Source: Actinomycetes bacterium | Lineage (GTDB): Bacteria; Actinomycetota; Actinomycetes; Mycobacteriales; Mycobacteriaceae | Direction of reading: 5' to 3' | Length of the DNA stretch: 11,481 nt | NCBI GenBank assembly: GCA_023388385.1 | Contig: JAEWGK010000076.1 | Coordinates: forward strand, 1-11,481 | Part shown: positions 1-5,996 of the stretch, piece after piece | Layout: each line of letters starts with the position of its first letter | Numbering within the stretch: the stretch's first letter is position 1 | Position numbers and translations under genes: made by a program | Notes under the pieces: model-generated | The model's input: the letters and a program-made list of their open reading frames with translations, nothing else | Told to the model about the DNA's origin: nothing | The model's database searches: none

Positions 1-1409
1 TCGAAGGGCTGTCCCGGGGCCAGGCGGCCGGTCCACGCCGGCGCCGTCGCGCAGGCGGCGATGACCACCAGCGCCATCGCGCCGATGGCCCTCGGGTGCT
101 TTTCCGGGTGCAGCCACGGGGCCAGCAGCGCCGCCCCCTGCGCCCTGCGGCGGTCCGCGCGGCCCTCCCCTTCCTCCGCGGGGGAGGAGGCGGGGCCGCC
201 CGGGGCGCCGTCACGCGCACCACGCGGGAGGTGCGGGGGCAGCACCTGCGCGGCGAGGTGGGCGACGCCCATCAGCAGCGGGATGCGCCACACGGAGTCG
301 AACTTGTGCACGTTGCGCAGCGCGGCGCCGGCGCCGTCCAGGAACGCCCGGCCAGGCTCCTCCAGCGGCGCGAACGGCCACGTCCACGCGGCCATCGCGG
401 CGATGCCGACGGCGCCGACCAGCCACCACGTCCGCCGCGCGGGCATGGACCGCATGGCCAGGCCCGCGACGCCGACGGCCGTCACCGCCATCGTCGCGAC
501 GACGAAGAACGGCTCCGACACCAGCGCGTTGCCGCCTTCGCGCTCGACGGAGACGAACGGCGCCCACGACGTCGTGCCGCGCAGCACCTCCGCGAGGTTC
601 AGCCAGCGCGTGGTGACGCCCGCCGATTCGATGTAGTCCGTGAACGGCGGTGAGTACCGGCCGAGCAGCAGCAGCGGCACGAGCCACCAGATGCTCGCCA
701 GGATCGTCGCCGGGATCCACGCCGCCAGCAGGCCCCACGCGCGGGCCCGCGCCGGGCCGAAGAGGCCCGCGGCGAGGACCAGGACGCCGGCGACCACGCA
801 CGCCGCCGCCGTCGACGTCGCGTTGACCGCGCCCGTGAGCAGCACCGCCGCCGCCGACGAGAGCGCGCCGCGGATGACCTGCCACCTTGTCGTCGTGCCT
901 GGTCGAGATCGGATGACGCGGACCATCGGAACCGCGATCCACGGGGCCAGGGCGACGGCCCACGCCTCCGAGGAGATCGCGGAGACCGTCGAGATGATGC
1001 GCGGCGAGACCGCGTACAGCAGGGCCGCGAGGACCCGGGCGCCGTGCCGGCCGACGCCCGCCGCCTCGGCCAGGCGATAGAAGCCGGTGAAGGCCACGGA
1101 CAGCAGCAGCGACCACCACAGGGCCTGCGCGATCCACGCGGGCACGTGCGCCGCGTCCGCCAGCGCGAAGAACGCGCCATGCGGGAACAGGTAGCCGTAG
1201 GCCTGGTTCTGCAGCTGGCCCAGCGGCATCGTCTCGGACCAGATGGACAGCGAGCGGGCCAGGAACCCCACTGGCTCCTGGGAGAGATCGTGCTTGGTGT
1301 CGGCGACGATCCGGCCGGGGGACTGGATGAACGCCAGCAGGATCAGCGGAACCCACCATCCGGCCAGGGCGCGGATCGGCGCCCGGCGGACGGCGGGTTC
1401 TGCTGGCAC
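1..1409 (-). CDS. aftD: Alpha-(1->3)-arabinofuranosyltransferase AftD, N-terminal part (runs off left edge)
   Basis: This is the first 469 residues of a membrane arabinofuranosyltransferase. The frame is open to the left edge; full-length AftD proteins are usually well over 1,000 residues. The enzyme adds alpha-1,3-arabinose branches to arabinogalactan and lipoarabinomannan from decaprenyl-phospho-arabinose on the outer face of the membrane. Just after a hydrophobic first helix (about residues 19-31) comes the family hallmark RIVADTKHDLSQEPVGFL (about residues 35-52). It is followed by LGQLQNQAYGYLFPHGAFF (about residues 66-84) and several more hydrophobic segments. Acidic residues in this first outer loop are where GT-C enzymes place their catalytic base. 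The start chosen is GTG at 1409, 22 bases after the stop of the DUF2613 gene. No clear Shine-Dalgarno sequence precedes it, and no better in-frame start is visible, so translation may depend on the upstream gene. The family call rests on motif recognition and the neighbour; the exact start is inferred. Confidence 0.92.
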   Translation of the reverse strand, partial: MPAEPAVRRAPIRALAGWWVPLILLAFIQSPGRIVADTKHDLSQEPVGFLARSLSIWSETMPLGQLQNQAYGYLFPHGAFFALADAAHVPAWIAQALWWSLLLSVAFTGFYRLAEAAGVGRHGARVLAALLYAVSPRIISTVSAISSEAWAVALAPWIAVPMVRVIRSRPGTTTRWQVIRGALSSAAAVLLTGAVNATSTAAACVVAGVLVLAAGLFGPARARAWGLLAAWIPATILASIWWLVPLLLLGRYSPPFTDYIESAGVTTRWLNLAEVLRGTTSWAPFVSVEREGGNALVSEPFFVVATMAVTAVGVAGLAMRSMPARRTWWLVGAVGIAAMAAWTWPFAPLEEPGRAFLDGAGAALRNVHKFDSVWRIPLLMGVAHLAAQVLPPHLPRGARDGAPGGPASSPAEEGEGRADRRRAQGAALLAPWLHPEKHPRAIGAMALVVIAACATAPAWTGRLAPGQPF

Positions 1410-1431
1410 TGTCGTGGCGCGGGTACGGCGG

Positions 1432-1629
1432 CTAGCGCTCGCCGTACTCGGTGCCGCCGAGCAGGGCGTCCTGCTGCGCGACCTGCTGGGTGGCTTCGGG
1501 GATGTCGGTCTGGTGCATGGCCTGGCCGGCGCCGAAGATCAGGGCACCGCCCAGGAGGGCGCCGACGAGGGCGCTGGCCAGGGCGGGGCCCATGCTGCGG
1601 CGGGACTCGGACTCGGTCTCGTAGGGCAT
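1432..1629 (-). CDS. DUF2613-family membrane microprotein (65 aa)
   Basis: This is a 65-residue protein of unknown function. After a short polar, acidic N-terminus (MPYETESESRRS) it has one hydrophobic segment rich in Ala, Gly and Leu (about residues 15-36), then a Gln- and Asp-containing tail. It is probably a single-pass membrane protein or an uncleaved signal anchor with the tail outside. Start ATG 1629 is supported by AAGGAG at 1640-1635 with a 5-base gap. The same frame stays open to an ATG at 1788, but that would place coding sequence over the AT-rich promoter region and add a low-complexity Arg/Pro stretch, so it was not used. In mycobacteria a small secreted or membrane protein of this family sits directly beside aftD (the Rv0236A/Rv0236c arrangement). 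The 22-base gap to aftD here suggests one transcript. A role as an AftD partner is inference from this neighbourhood. Confidence 0.85.
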   Translation of the reverse strand: MPYETESESRRSMGPALASALVGALLGGALIFGAGQAMHQTDIPEATQQVAQQDALLGGTEYGER

Positions 1630-1634
1630 TCTCG

Positions 1635-1640
1635 CTCCTT
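1635..1640 (-). promoter_or_regulatory. Ribosome binding site deciding the DUF2613 start
   Basis: AAGGAG on the minus strand, 5 bases before ATG 1629. It is the only good Shine-Dalgarno sequence in this open frame and is the reason the 65-residue form is preferred over the 118-residue reading from ATG 1788. Confidence 0.8.
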
Positions 1641-1757
1641 CGGTCGGCGGCCCCTCGGCGGGGCCTGCGCGTGATGGCTGTGGTTGTCGTGGTCTGCGTC
1701 GTCGTCCGAGGCCGGCGGGGCGGCTCCGGTGCGCCGCGTGCGCGGCGAATGAAAGGG

Positions 1758-1788
1758 ACTGTAGTACGACAAAATGTTTTGCGGACAA
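1758..1788 (-). promoter_or_regulatory. Candidate promoter for the DUF2613-aftD transcript
   Basis: This falls in one of the few AT-rich patches in the window (about 1747-1800). Reading on the minus strand, TTGTCC at 1788-1783 could be a -35 box. TACTAC at 1766-1761 (16-base spacer) or TACAGT at 1763-1758 (19-base spacer, fitting the actinobacterial TAnnnT pattern) could be the -10. It lies downstream of the usp terminator-like hairpins and about 130 bases before the DUF2613 start, so it would make DUF2613-aftD an independent transcript. Based on sequence pattern only. Confidence 0.45.
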
Positions 1789-1804
1789 TTTCGATGAAAT
1801 CCGC

Positions 1805-1824
1805 CGGGGGTGGCGGGACCCCCG
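1805..1824 (-). terminator. Hairpin between usp and the DUF2613 promoter (possible terminator)
   Basis: A 7-bp perfect stem (CGGGGGT paired with ACCCCCG) with a 6-base loop. On the minus strand it is followed by CGGCGGATTTC, so there is only a short, weak T run. Its place after usp and before the aftD promoter suggests transcription termination. It lacks a proper U-tract, so confidence is low. Confidence 0.35.
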
Positions 1825-1844
1825 CAGGAGCGGAGGTGCGGTGT

Positions 1845-1878
1845 GGCGCGACGTGCGCGCTGCGGTGCGCGTCGCGCC
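1845..1878 (-). terminator. Strong GC-rich hairpin just after usp (probable terminator)
   Basis: A 14-bp stem (GGCGCGACGTGCGC against GTGCGCGTCGCGCC) with two G-T wobble pairs and a 6-base loop, starting 14 bases past the usp stop codon. There is no U-tract on either strand. Hairpins without a U-tract have been proposed as terminators in actinobacteria, and position right after the stop favours that role. RNA 3'-end protection is the other possibility. Confidence 0.5.
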
Positions 1879-1892
1879 GCCGACGCCCGCCG

Positions 1893-2354
1893 CTACTTCT
1901 CCGGCGGGACGATGAGCACCGGCTTGCCGGACTTCTTCATCACCGCCTCGGCCGTCGACGTCGACAGCAGTCCGCGCAGCCCGGAGGAGCCGCGCGTGCC
2001 CGAGACGATGACGTCGACATCGAGCTCCAGCGCCGCGTCGATGATGGCGGACCAGATGGAGGACTCCGTCTCCACGAGGTACGGCTCCGCGTCGAAGCCG
2101 GCCTCCTTCGCCAGGGCAACGCCCTCGCGGGAGATGCGCTCCGCCTCCGCCTGCGCCGGGTCATCGCCGCCGGCGTGGGACCACTCCGGCTGCGGCATCC
2201 CCGACGTGCCCGCGGTGCGGGCGGCCTGCCGGCCGACGGGCTCCCAGGCGGTGAGGATGTACGCCGTCTCGACGCGCATGAATCGGTCCGCCGCCTTGAT
2301 GGCCAGGCGGGCCTCCGCGCTGCCGTCGTAGGCGATCAGCATGGAATCGGTCAT
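1893..2354 (-). CDS. Universal stress protein (UspA family), single domain
   Basis: A 153-residue single-domain cytoplasmic Usp protein, the usual length for the family. The N-terminal strand MLIAYDGSAEA (residues 5-15) carries the conserved Asp that contacts the nucleotide base in ATP-binding members. Near the C-terminus, residues 117-149 form the nucleotide loop and last strand, ending in GKPVLIV. The usual loop is G-x2-G-x9-G-S/T. Here G119 and G122 are present, but the last Gly is Thr132 (followed by Ser133), so ATP binding is possible but not assured. The start ATG has GGAGGAG 9 bases upstream. It follows the YhgE gene by 106 bases and has its own candidate -10 box. Usp proteins act in dormancy, redox or starvation responses; the exact role here cannot be read from sequence. 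Confidence 0.92.
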   Translation of the reverse strand: MTDSMLIAYDGSAEARLAIKAADRFMRVETAYILTAWEPVGRQAARTAGTSGMPQPEWSHAGGDDPAQAEAERISREGVALAKEAGFDAEPYLVETESSIWSAIIDAALELDVDVIVSGTRGSSGLRGLLSTSTAEAVMKKSGKPVLIVPPEK

Positions 2355-2384
2355 TCGGATCGTCTCCTCCTCGGTCGTGCCACC

Positions 2385-2390
2385 AGCCTA
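2385..2390 (-). promoter_or_regulatory. Candidate -10 box for usp
   Basis: TAGGCT on the minus strand fits the actinobacterial TAnnnT -10 pattern. It would start transcription about 24 bases before the usp ATG, leaving a short leader that contains the GGAGGAG ribosome site. No convincing -35 box is visible in the very GC-rich sequence upstream. The rest of the 2355-2460 gap holds no clear terminator for the preceding YhgE gene, so read-through into usp is also possible. Confidence 0.4.
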
Positions 2391-2460
2391 GTGCCGCGGC
2401 GCGGACCGGGGCGGGGGTCGTCGGCACGCGCGACGGGGCGACCTTCAGGCACGGCGTGCG

Positions 2461-4551
2461 TCACACGTCGATGGCGGGGTGGAGCCTGGCGATGGACCAG
2501 GTCCTGTCACGGTTGGCCGCCAGCGCGGTAATGCCCAGGAACAGCGCGGTCACCAGGATCATCGCGCCGATGGATATCCAGAGGCGGGCGTCGTATGTGC
2601 CGTACATGACCTGGCGGAACGCGTCGACGGCGTACTTCATGGGCATGAACGGGTGGATCCACTGCAGCAGCTGCGGCTGCGTCTCCGTCGGGTAGAGGCC
2701 GCCGCAGGAGACCACCTGGACCATGAGCAGCGACAGCGACGTCACGCGGCCGGGCCCGTTGCCCAGCAGGCCGTTGAGCGCCTGGTTGATGGCGGTGAAC
2801 ATGCAGGCCACCATGATGGCCAGTGCGACGACGCCGACGACGGAGTCCGGGCGGAACGGCGTGACGGCCATGGTGAAGCCGACGACGCACAGGGCCTGGA
2901 GCGTCGCGATGACGGCACCCGGGGCGAAGCTGTCCAGCGCGGTGCGGATCGGCGATGAGCCGGCGGCGACCTGGCGCTGGGACAGCGGCCGGATGACCAG
3001 GTACGTCATGAGGCCGCCGACGAACAGCGCCATCGAGAAGAACATGGGGGCAAGGCCCGCGCCGAAGGTGTTGTCGCCGGCGGTGTTGTTCTGGTTGACC
3101 CCGACGGGGCCGCCCATGACGGTCGCCATCTCCTGGCGCTGCTCCGGGTTCCAGTTCGGGACCTGGCCGCTGCCCTCGCGGAGCTTCCTGGCCAGCTGCG
3201 AGGCGCCGTCGGCGAGTTGCGCCGAGCCGTCCTCGGCGCGCTGCGTGCCGTCCTTCAGGGCGGTCGAGCCGTCGAGGAGCTGCGTGGCGCCCGTGTTCAG
3301 CATGATGGAGCCGGCGTGCAGCCTATCGGCGCCGTCGGCCAGCCGGTGGGCGCCGTCGTCGAGGCGCGCGACGCCGTCGACGAGCCTGCCGATCTGCTCG
3401 CCGCTGCCCTCCAACGCCGCCATGCCGGTGTTCAGCTGGGAGTTTGGGTCGTTGAGCTGGCGGTCCAGCATTGCCGCGGTGTCGGCGGCGTTGTTGATGT
3501 CGGTGACCATGGGCGAATCCGGCCCCGCGCCGCCGGTGGTGAGGTTCTGCGAGACCTGGTCCAGCTGGCGGACCACGGCCTGGACCTCCGGGGTGTCGAT
3601 GGGCCGTAGCTGGTCGGCCAGGTTCTTCACGTCCGTCGCCGACTGGGACTGGGTCGTCGCCGCGGCGTTGGCGGCGTCGCGGGCCGCGGACAGGGACTGG
3701 TTGGCGCTGGCGGCCGTCGCCCCGGCGTCGTCGAGCTGCCCGGAGAAGGAGGCGATCTGCCCCTGCAGGCCCTCCAGCTTGGCGGCGCCCTCGGTGACCC
3801 CGCTGCGCAGTTCGCTCGTGCCGGCGGCGAGCTGGGCGGAGCCGTCGCGCAGCTGCTTCGCGCCGTCGACCAGCTGGGTCGTGCCCTCCTTGTTGCGGAC
3901 CAGGCCGTCGCGCAGCTGGCCGGCGCCGTCGTCGAGCTGGACCAGTCCGTCGTGCAGCTGATCCGCTCCGTCGGAGACCCGTCCCGCGCCGTCGGCGGCC
4001 ATGGAGATGCCCATGCCGGCGTTGAGCATGCCGACGAGCAGGCGGTCGACCGCCTGGGCGCCGATCTTGTCGCCCACGGTCTGCAGGACGACGCGCATGG
4101 CGTTCTCGCCGATGACGGACGACAGGTAGCCGTTGCGGTCGTTGTAGGTGGCCATGAGCTTCGCCTGCTCCGGCTTGTCGCCGGCGGCGGAGGTCACGGC
4201 CTGGGAGAAGTTCTCCGGCAGTTCCACGGAGAAGTAGTACTCGCCGGTGCGGACGCCCTCCATCGCGTCCTGCTTCGACACCAGGTGCCAGTCCATCGCG
4301 TCGTTGGCCAGGATGCCGTCGGCGACCTGGGCGCCGGCGTTGACCTCCTGGCCGTTCATCACGGCGCCCCGGTCGGAGTTGACCAGGGCGACCGGCAGGC
4401 CGGAGAGGTTGCCGAACGGGTTCCAGAAGGACCACAGGTACAGCGTGGAGTACAGCAGCGGCATCAGCGTGATGGAGATGAGCGTGAGCTTGCCCATCGT
4501 GCTGCGGCTGAACCGCCGCAGCTCGTTGCCGACCTTCATCGCGGGGATCAC
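2461..4551 (-). CDS. YhgE/Pip-family membrane protein with heptad-repeat ectodomain
   Basis: A 696-residue inner-membrane protein. It has one N-terminal helix (about residues 21-41), then a long outside domain (about 45-500), then five hydrophobic helices (about 502-522, 541-563, 571-590, 603-620 and 658-679). This is the topology of the YhgE/Pip family, whose C-terminal half resembles ABC-2 permeases. Relatives include the lactococcal phage infection protein Pip and, more distantly, EsaA of Firmicutes type VII secretion. The segment PVALVNSDRGAVMNGQEVNAG (53-73) is typical of the YhgE N-terminal domain. Two blocks of xxLxDGa heptads occupy about 187-251 and 391-454. The start is GTG 4551: AAGGAGG lies 7 bases upstream, and GTG overlaps the TGA of the ATPase gene (GTGA), implying translational coupling. 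An ATG at 4539 is the alternative. Transport substrate or role is unknown; export of an envelope or surface component is a reasonable guess. Confidence 0.92.
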   Translation of the reverse strand: MIPAMKVGNELRRFSRSTMGKLTLISITLMPLLYSTLYLWSFWNPFGNLSGLPVALVNSDRGAVMNGQEVNAGAQVADGILANDAMDWHLVSKQDAMEGVRTGEYYFSVELPENFSQAVTSAAGDKPEQAKLMATYNDRNGYLSSVIGENAMRVVLQTVGDKIGAQAVDRLLVGMLNAGMGISMAADGAGRVSDGADQLHDGLVQLDDGAGQLRDGLVRNKEGTTQLVDGAKQLRDGSAQLAAGTSELRSGVTEGAAKLEGLQGQIASFSGQLDDAGATAASANQSLSAARDAANAAATTQSQSATDVKNLADQLRPIDTPEVQAVVRQLDQVSQNLTTGGAGPDSPMVTDINNAADTAAMLDRQLNDPNSQLNTGMAALEGSGEQIGRLVDGVARLDDGAHRLADGADRLHAGSIMLNTGATQLLDGSTALKDGTQRAEDGSAQLADGASQLARKLREGSGQVPNWNPEQRQEMATVMGGPVGVNQNNTAGDNTFGAGLAPMFFSMALFVGGLMTYLVIRPLSQRQVAAGSSPIRTALDSFAPGAVIATLQALCVVGFTMAVTPFRPDSVVGVVALAIMVACMFTAINQALNGLLGNGPGRVTSLSLLMVQVVSCGGLYPTETQPQLLQWIHPFMPMKYAVDAFRQVMYGTYDARLWISIGAMILVTALFLGITALAANRDRTWSIARLHPAIDV
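3190..3381 (-). repeat. Second heptad-repeat block in the YhgE/Pip ectodomain
   Basis: About nine consecutive seven-residue units of the type L-x-D-G-A-x-x (residues 391-454), such as DDGAHRL, ADGADRL and NTGATQL. They show as loose 21-base periodicity in the DNA. This is the YhgE x-heptad motif, predicted to form an elongated coiled or beta-solenoid-like rod outside the membrane. It is coding sequence, not a mobile or CRISPR repeat. Confidence 0.8.
3799..3993 (-). repeat. First heptad-repeat block in the YhgE/Pip ectodomain
   Basis: About nine seven-residue units (residues 187-251), for example DGADQLH, DGLVQLD and DGAKQLR. One unit is stretched by two residues around RNKEG (219-223). The block is separated from the second one by an Ala/Gln/Ser-rich helical linker of about 140 residues. 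The same x-heptad class is diagnostic of YhgE/Pip proteins. Confidence 0.8.
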
Positions 4552-5753
4552 GGGCGGGCCTCCTTCGTCATCGCCTCGGCGACGTCGTCGTGGAACTGGC
4601 GGGAGTGGCGGTCGAAGCCGCCGTCGACAGGGTTGATGTGCCCGGCGTCGGTGTCGAGCCGGATCTGGCGGTGGGCCGGGACGAGGTGCTCCGGCAGGGG
4701 GTTGACCGCGTTGACGACGACGGGGATGTCGTGCGACAGCTCCACCAGGCGGGATAGCAGCCACAGCCGCTCCTCCAGCTCGCGGACCTGCTCCAGGTCG
4801 TCGACGATGAGCATCTCCTGCGGCGTCCCGTGAGCCGGGTGCAGCGCCAGCGCGATGCGCAGCAGGTGCCGGTCCAGGGACGGCAGCTGGGACACGAAGG
4901 CGTCCAGCGGCGGCAGGCCGCGGCTGCCGTAGATCGGGCCGGCCAGCTCCTCGAGGTAGGCCTCGTCGACCTTGGGCGGAAACCACAGCGGGCCGCGCGT
5001 CCAGTACCGGTACTCCGTCAGCGTCGCACGGACGGTGAGGTTGCGGTCCAGCTCGTCCAGCTGGTCAACGCCGGCGATGGCGACGTGGCGGCGGATGTCC
5101 CCCCGGCTGTCCATGCCGAGCACGCGCAGTCGGCCGCCCGGCGGGCGCATCCGCCCGGCGAAGGTGAGCGCCAGGGCGGTGCGGCCCGAGCCGCCGCGCC
5201 CGGACAGCACGGTGAGGCCCTCCGCCGGCACCGCGACGTCGATGGGGCCGTAGACCGGGCCTTCCGAACCGCGGACCTCGAGGCCCTCGGCGACGATGCC
5301 CCACTCGTCGTGGTGGGCGTCCATGAAGTCGTCGGGGAACTCGATGGCGTTGGCCACCGGGATTTCGTCGGTGTCGGGGCGCGGTTCGCCGGAGGATGCG
5401 CGGGCGGGCGTGTCATGCGTCGCGACGGCGCCCGCGCCGGGCCGCGTGCCCGCCATCGCGTCGGCGTCGTCCTCGACGAGCTCGGCGTCGATGATGGTCG
5501 CGGGGTCGCGCGGTTCCGCCGGGGCCTCGCCGGGGCGCAGGGGCCTGGCGTCGAACGCCCGGGCGGGGATTCGGAAGGAGCCCGTGGGGGAATCGTCGGG
5601 CTCCACGGCCGGATGCAGGCCGGGCGTCGCCGCCTCCCCGCGCCGGGCGGTGAGGTGGCGCATCACGGATAGGGCTCCGCCGCCGGCTCGGCGCCTGCGC
5701 CGGCGGCCGCCGGATTCGCCGGCGTCCGCGGCGGTGTGGGGGGTCTCGGTCAT
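4548..5753 (-). CDS. Degenerate ABC-type ATPase with disordered N-terminal extension
   Basis: A 401-residue protein. Residues 1-150 are low-complexity: a basic cluster (RRRRRR at 17-22), then Pro/Ala/Glu/Asp-rich sequence. Residues 152-370 follow the order of an ABC nucleotide-binding domain but with altered motifs. Walker A is GRGGSGRT (185-192), with Arg191 replacing the catalytic Lys. A D-Q pair (230-231) before LTVRATL (239-245) matches the Q-loop region. The LSGGQ signature is absent; the matching stretch is QLPSLDRHLLRIALAL (289-304). Walker B is MLIVDD (314-319), with Asp319 in place of the catalytic Glu. No switch His follows the strand IPVVVNAV. The start ATG has GGAGG 7 bases upstream. 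Its stop overlaps the start of the YhgE gene, so the two are made together and probably form a complex. It may bind nucleotide without efficient hydrolysis; this is inference. Confidence 0.85.
   Translation of the reverse strand: MTETPHTAADAGESGGRRRRRRAGGGALSVMRHLTARRGEAATPGLHPAVEPDDSPTGSFRIPARAFDARPLRPGEAPAEPRDPATIIDAELVEDDADAMAGTRPGAGAVATHDTPARASSGEPRPDTDEIPVANAIEFPDDFMDAHHDEWGIVAEGLEVRGSEGPVYGPIDVAVPAEGLTVLSGRGGSGRTALALTFAGRMRPPGGRLRVLGMDSRGDIRRHVAIAGVDQLDELDRNLTVRATLTEYRYWTRGPLWFPPKVDEAYLEELAGPIYGSRGLPPLDAFVSQLPSLDRHLLRIALALHPAHGTPQEMLIVDDLEQVRELEERLWLLSRLVELSHDIPVVVNAVNPLPEHLVPAHRQIRLDTDAGHINPVDGGFDRHSRQFHDDVAEAMTKEARP
4559..4565 (-). promoter_or_regulatory. Ribosome binding site deciding the YhgE GTG start
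   Basis: AAGGAGG on the minus strand, 7 bases before GTG 4551 and inside the last codons of the ATPase gene. An ATG four codons further in (4539) would be 19 bases away, too far. The site supports start-stop coupling at GTGA. Confidence 0.85.
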
Positions 5754-5852
5754 GCGGGTTCCTCCGGACGTTGCGCGCGTACGACGTCGCCGTGCGACGG
5801 CCGGGGCCCGCGGCGGGGGCGGGGACGGGACGGCGACGACGGCGTACCAAGG

Positions 5853-5881
5853 ATGTTACCCCTGATAAGAGTGGGGCTGAA
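5853..5881 (-). promoter_or_regulatory. Candidate promoter for the ATPase-YhgE operon
   Basis: On the minus strand, TTCAGC (5881-5876) and TAACAT (5858-5853) are separated by exactly 17 bases. TAACAT fits the TAnnnT actinobacterial -10. Transcription would begin around 5846, about 93 bases before the ATPase ATG. It lies downstream of the tRNA terminator, so the operon needs its own promoter here. The rest of the gap to 5754 is GC-rich with no gene. Confidence 0.5.
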
Positions 5882-5882
5882 G

Positions 5883-5928
5883 GTGAAATTGTGACTGGCG
5901 TGAATGTGCGCCGCGTTTCACTCTGAAA
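5883..5928. promoter_or_regulatory. Cluster of GTGA motifs and a small palindrome (candidate operator)
   Basis: Just upstream of the candidate operon promoter lie GTGAAA (5883-5888), GTGAC (5891-5895), GTGAA (5900-5904) and the inverted TTTCAC (5916-5921). The last belongs to the perfect palindrome TTTCA-CTC-TGAAA (5916-5928). This density stands out against GC-rich surroundings and suggests a regulator site. It does not fit the CRP/GlxR consensus TGTGA-N6-TCACA. The regulator is unknown. Confidence 0.3.
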
Positions 5929-5947
5929 GGTGTTGTCGGAATGTTAC

Positions 5948-5990
5948 AAAAAGCCCCCGCGCGACGGAACTCTTGCCGTCGCGCGGGGGC
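5948..5990 (-). terminator. Intrinsic terminator of the tRNA-Gly gene
   Basis: A perfect 15-bp stem (GCCCCCGCGCGACGG and its complement) around an 8-base loop. On the minus strand it is followed at once by TTTTT and then GTAACATT. It starts 7 bases after the end of the mature tRNA. This is a textbook rho-independent terminator and separates tRNA transcription from the ATPase-YhgE operon. Confidence 0.94.
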
Positions 5991-5996
5991 GCACGG

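Noticed and set aside
1630..1788. N-terminal extension of the DUF2613 protein from ATG 1788
   Set aside because: It would cover the AT-rich promoter patch, has no ribosome site, and adds low-complexity residues. ATG 1629 has AAGGAG at the right distance.
1044..2531. Plus-strand open frame of 495 codons opposite aftD, DUF2613 and usp
   Set aside because: It runs across three clear minus-strand genes and their promoter, has Arg/Gly-rich low-complexity sequence with no recognisable domain, and is a high-GC shadow frame.
2723..3961. Plus-strand open frame of 412 codons opposite the YhgE gene
   Set aside because: Its Ser/Pro-rich repetitive sequence is the antisense image of the heptad repeats; the YhgE protein on the other strand is a recognised family with proper start and ribosome site.
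3190..3993. Possible CRISPR or tandem DNA repeat array
   Set aside because: The 21-base periodicity is loose and explained by protein heptads; there are no identical repeats with unique spacers.
4552..4986. Longer YhgE reading starting at 4986 (841 codons)
   Set aside because: The added 145 residues lie out of frame across the ATPase gene and are Arg/Pro/Gly-rich without structure. The GTG at 4551 has a strong ribosome site and the family's N-terminal sequence begins there.
5889..5905. Possible CRP/GlxR binding site (TGTGA half-site)
   Set aside because: TGTGACTGGCG is followed by TGAAT, not TCACA, so the second half of the palindrome is missing.
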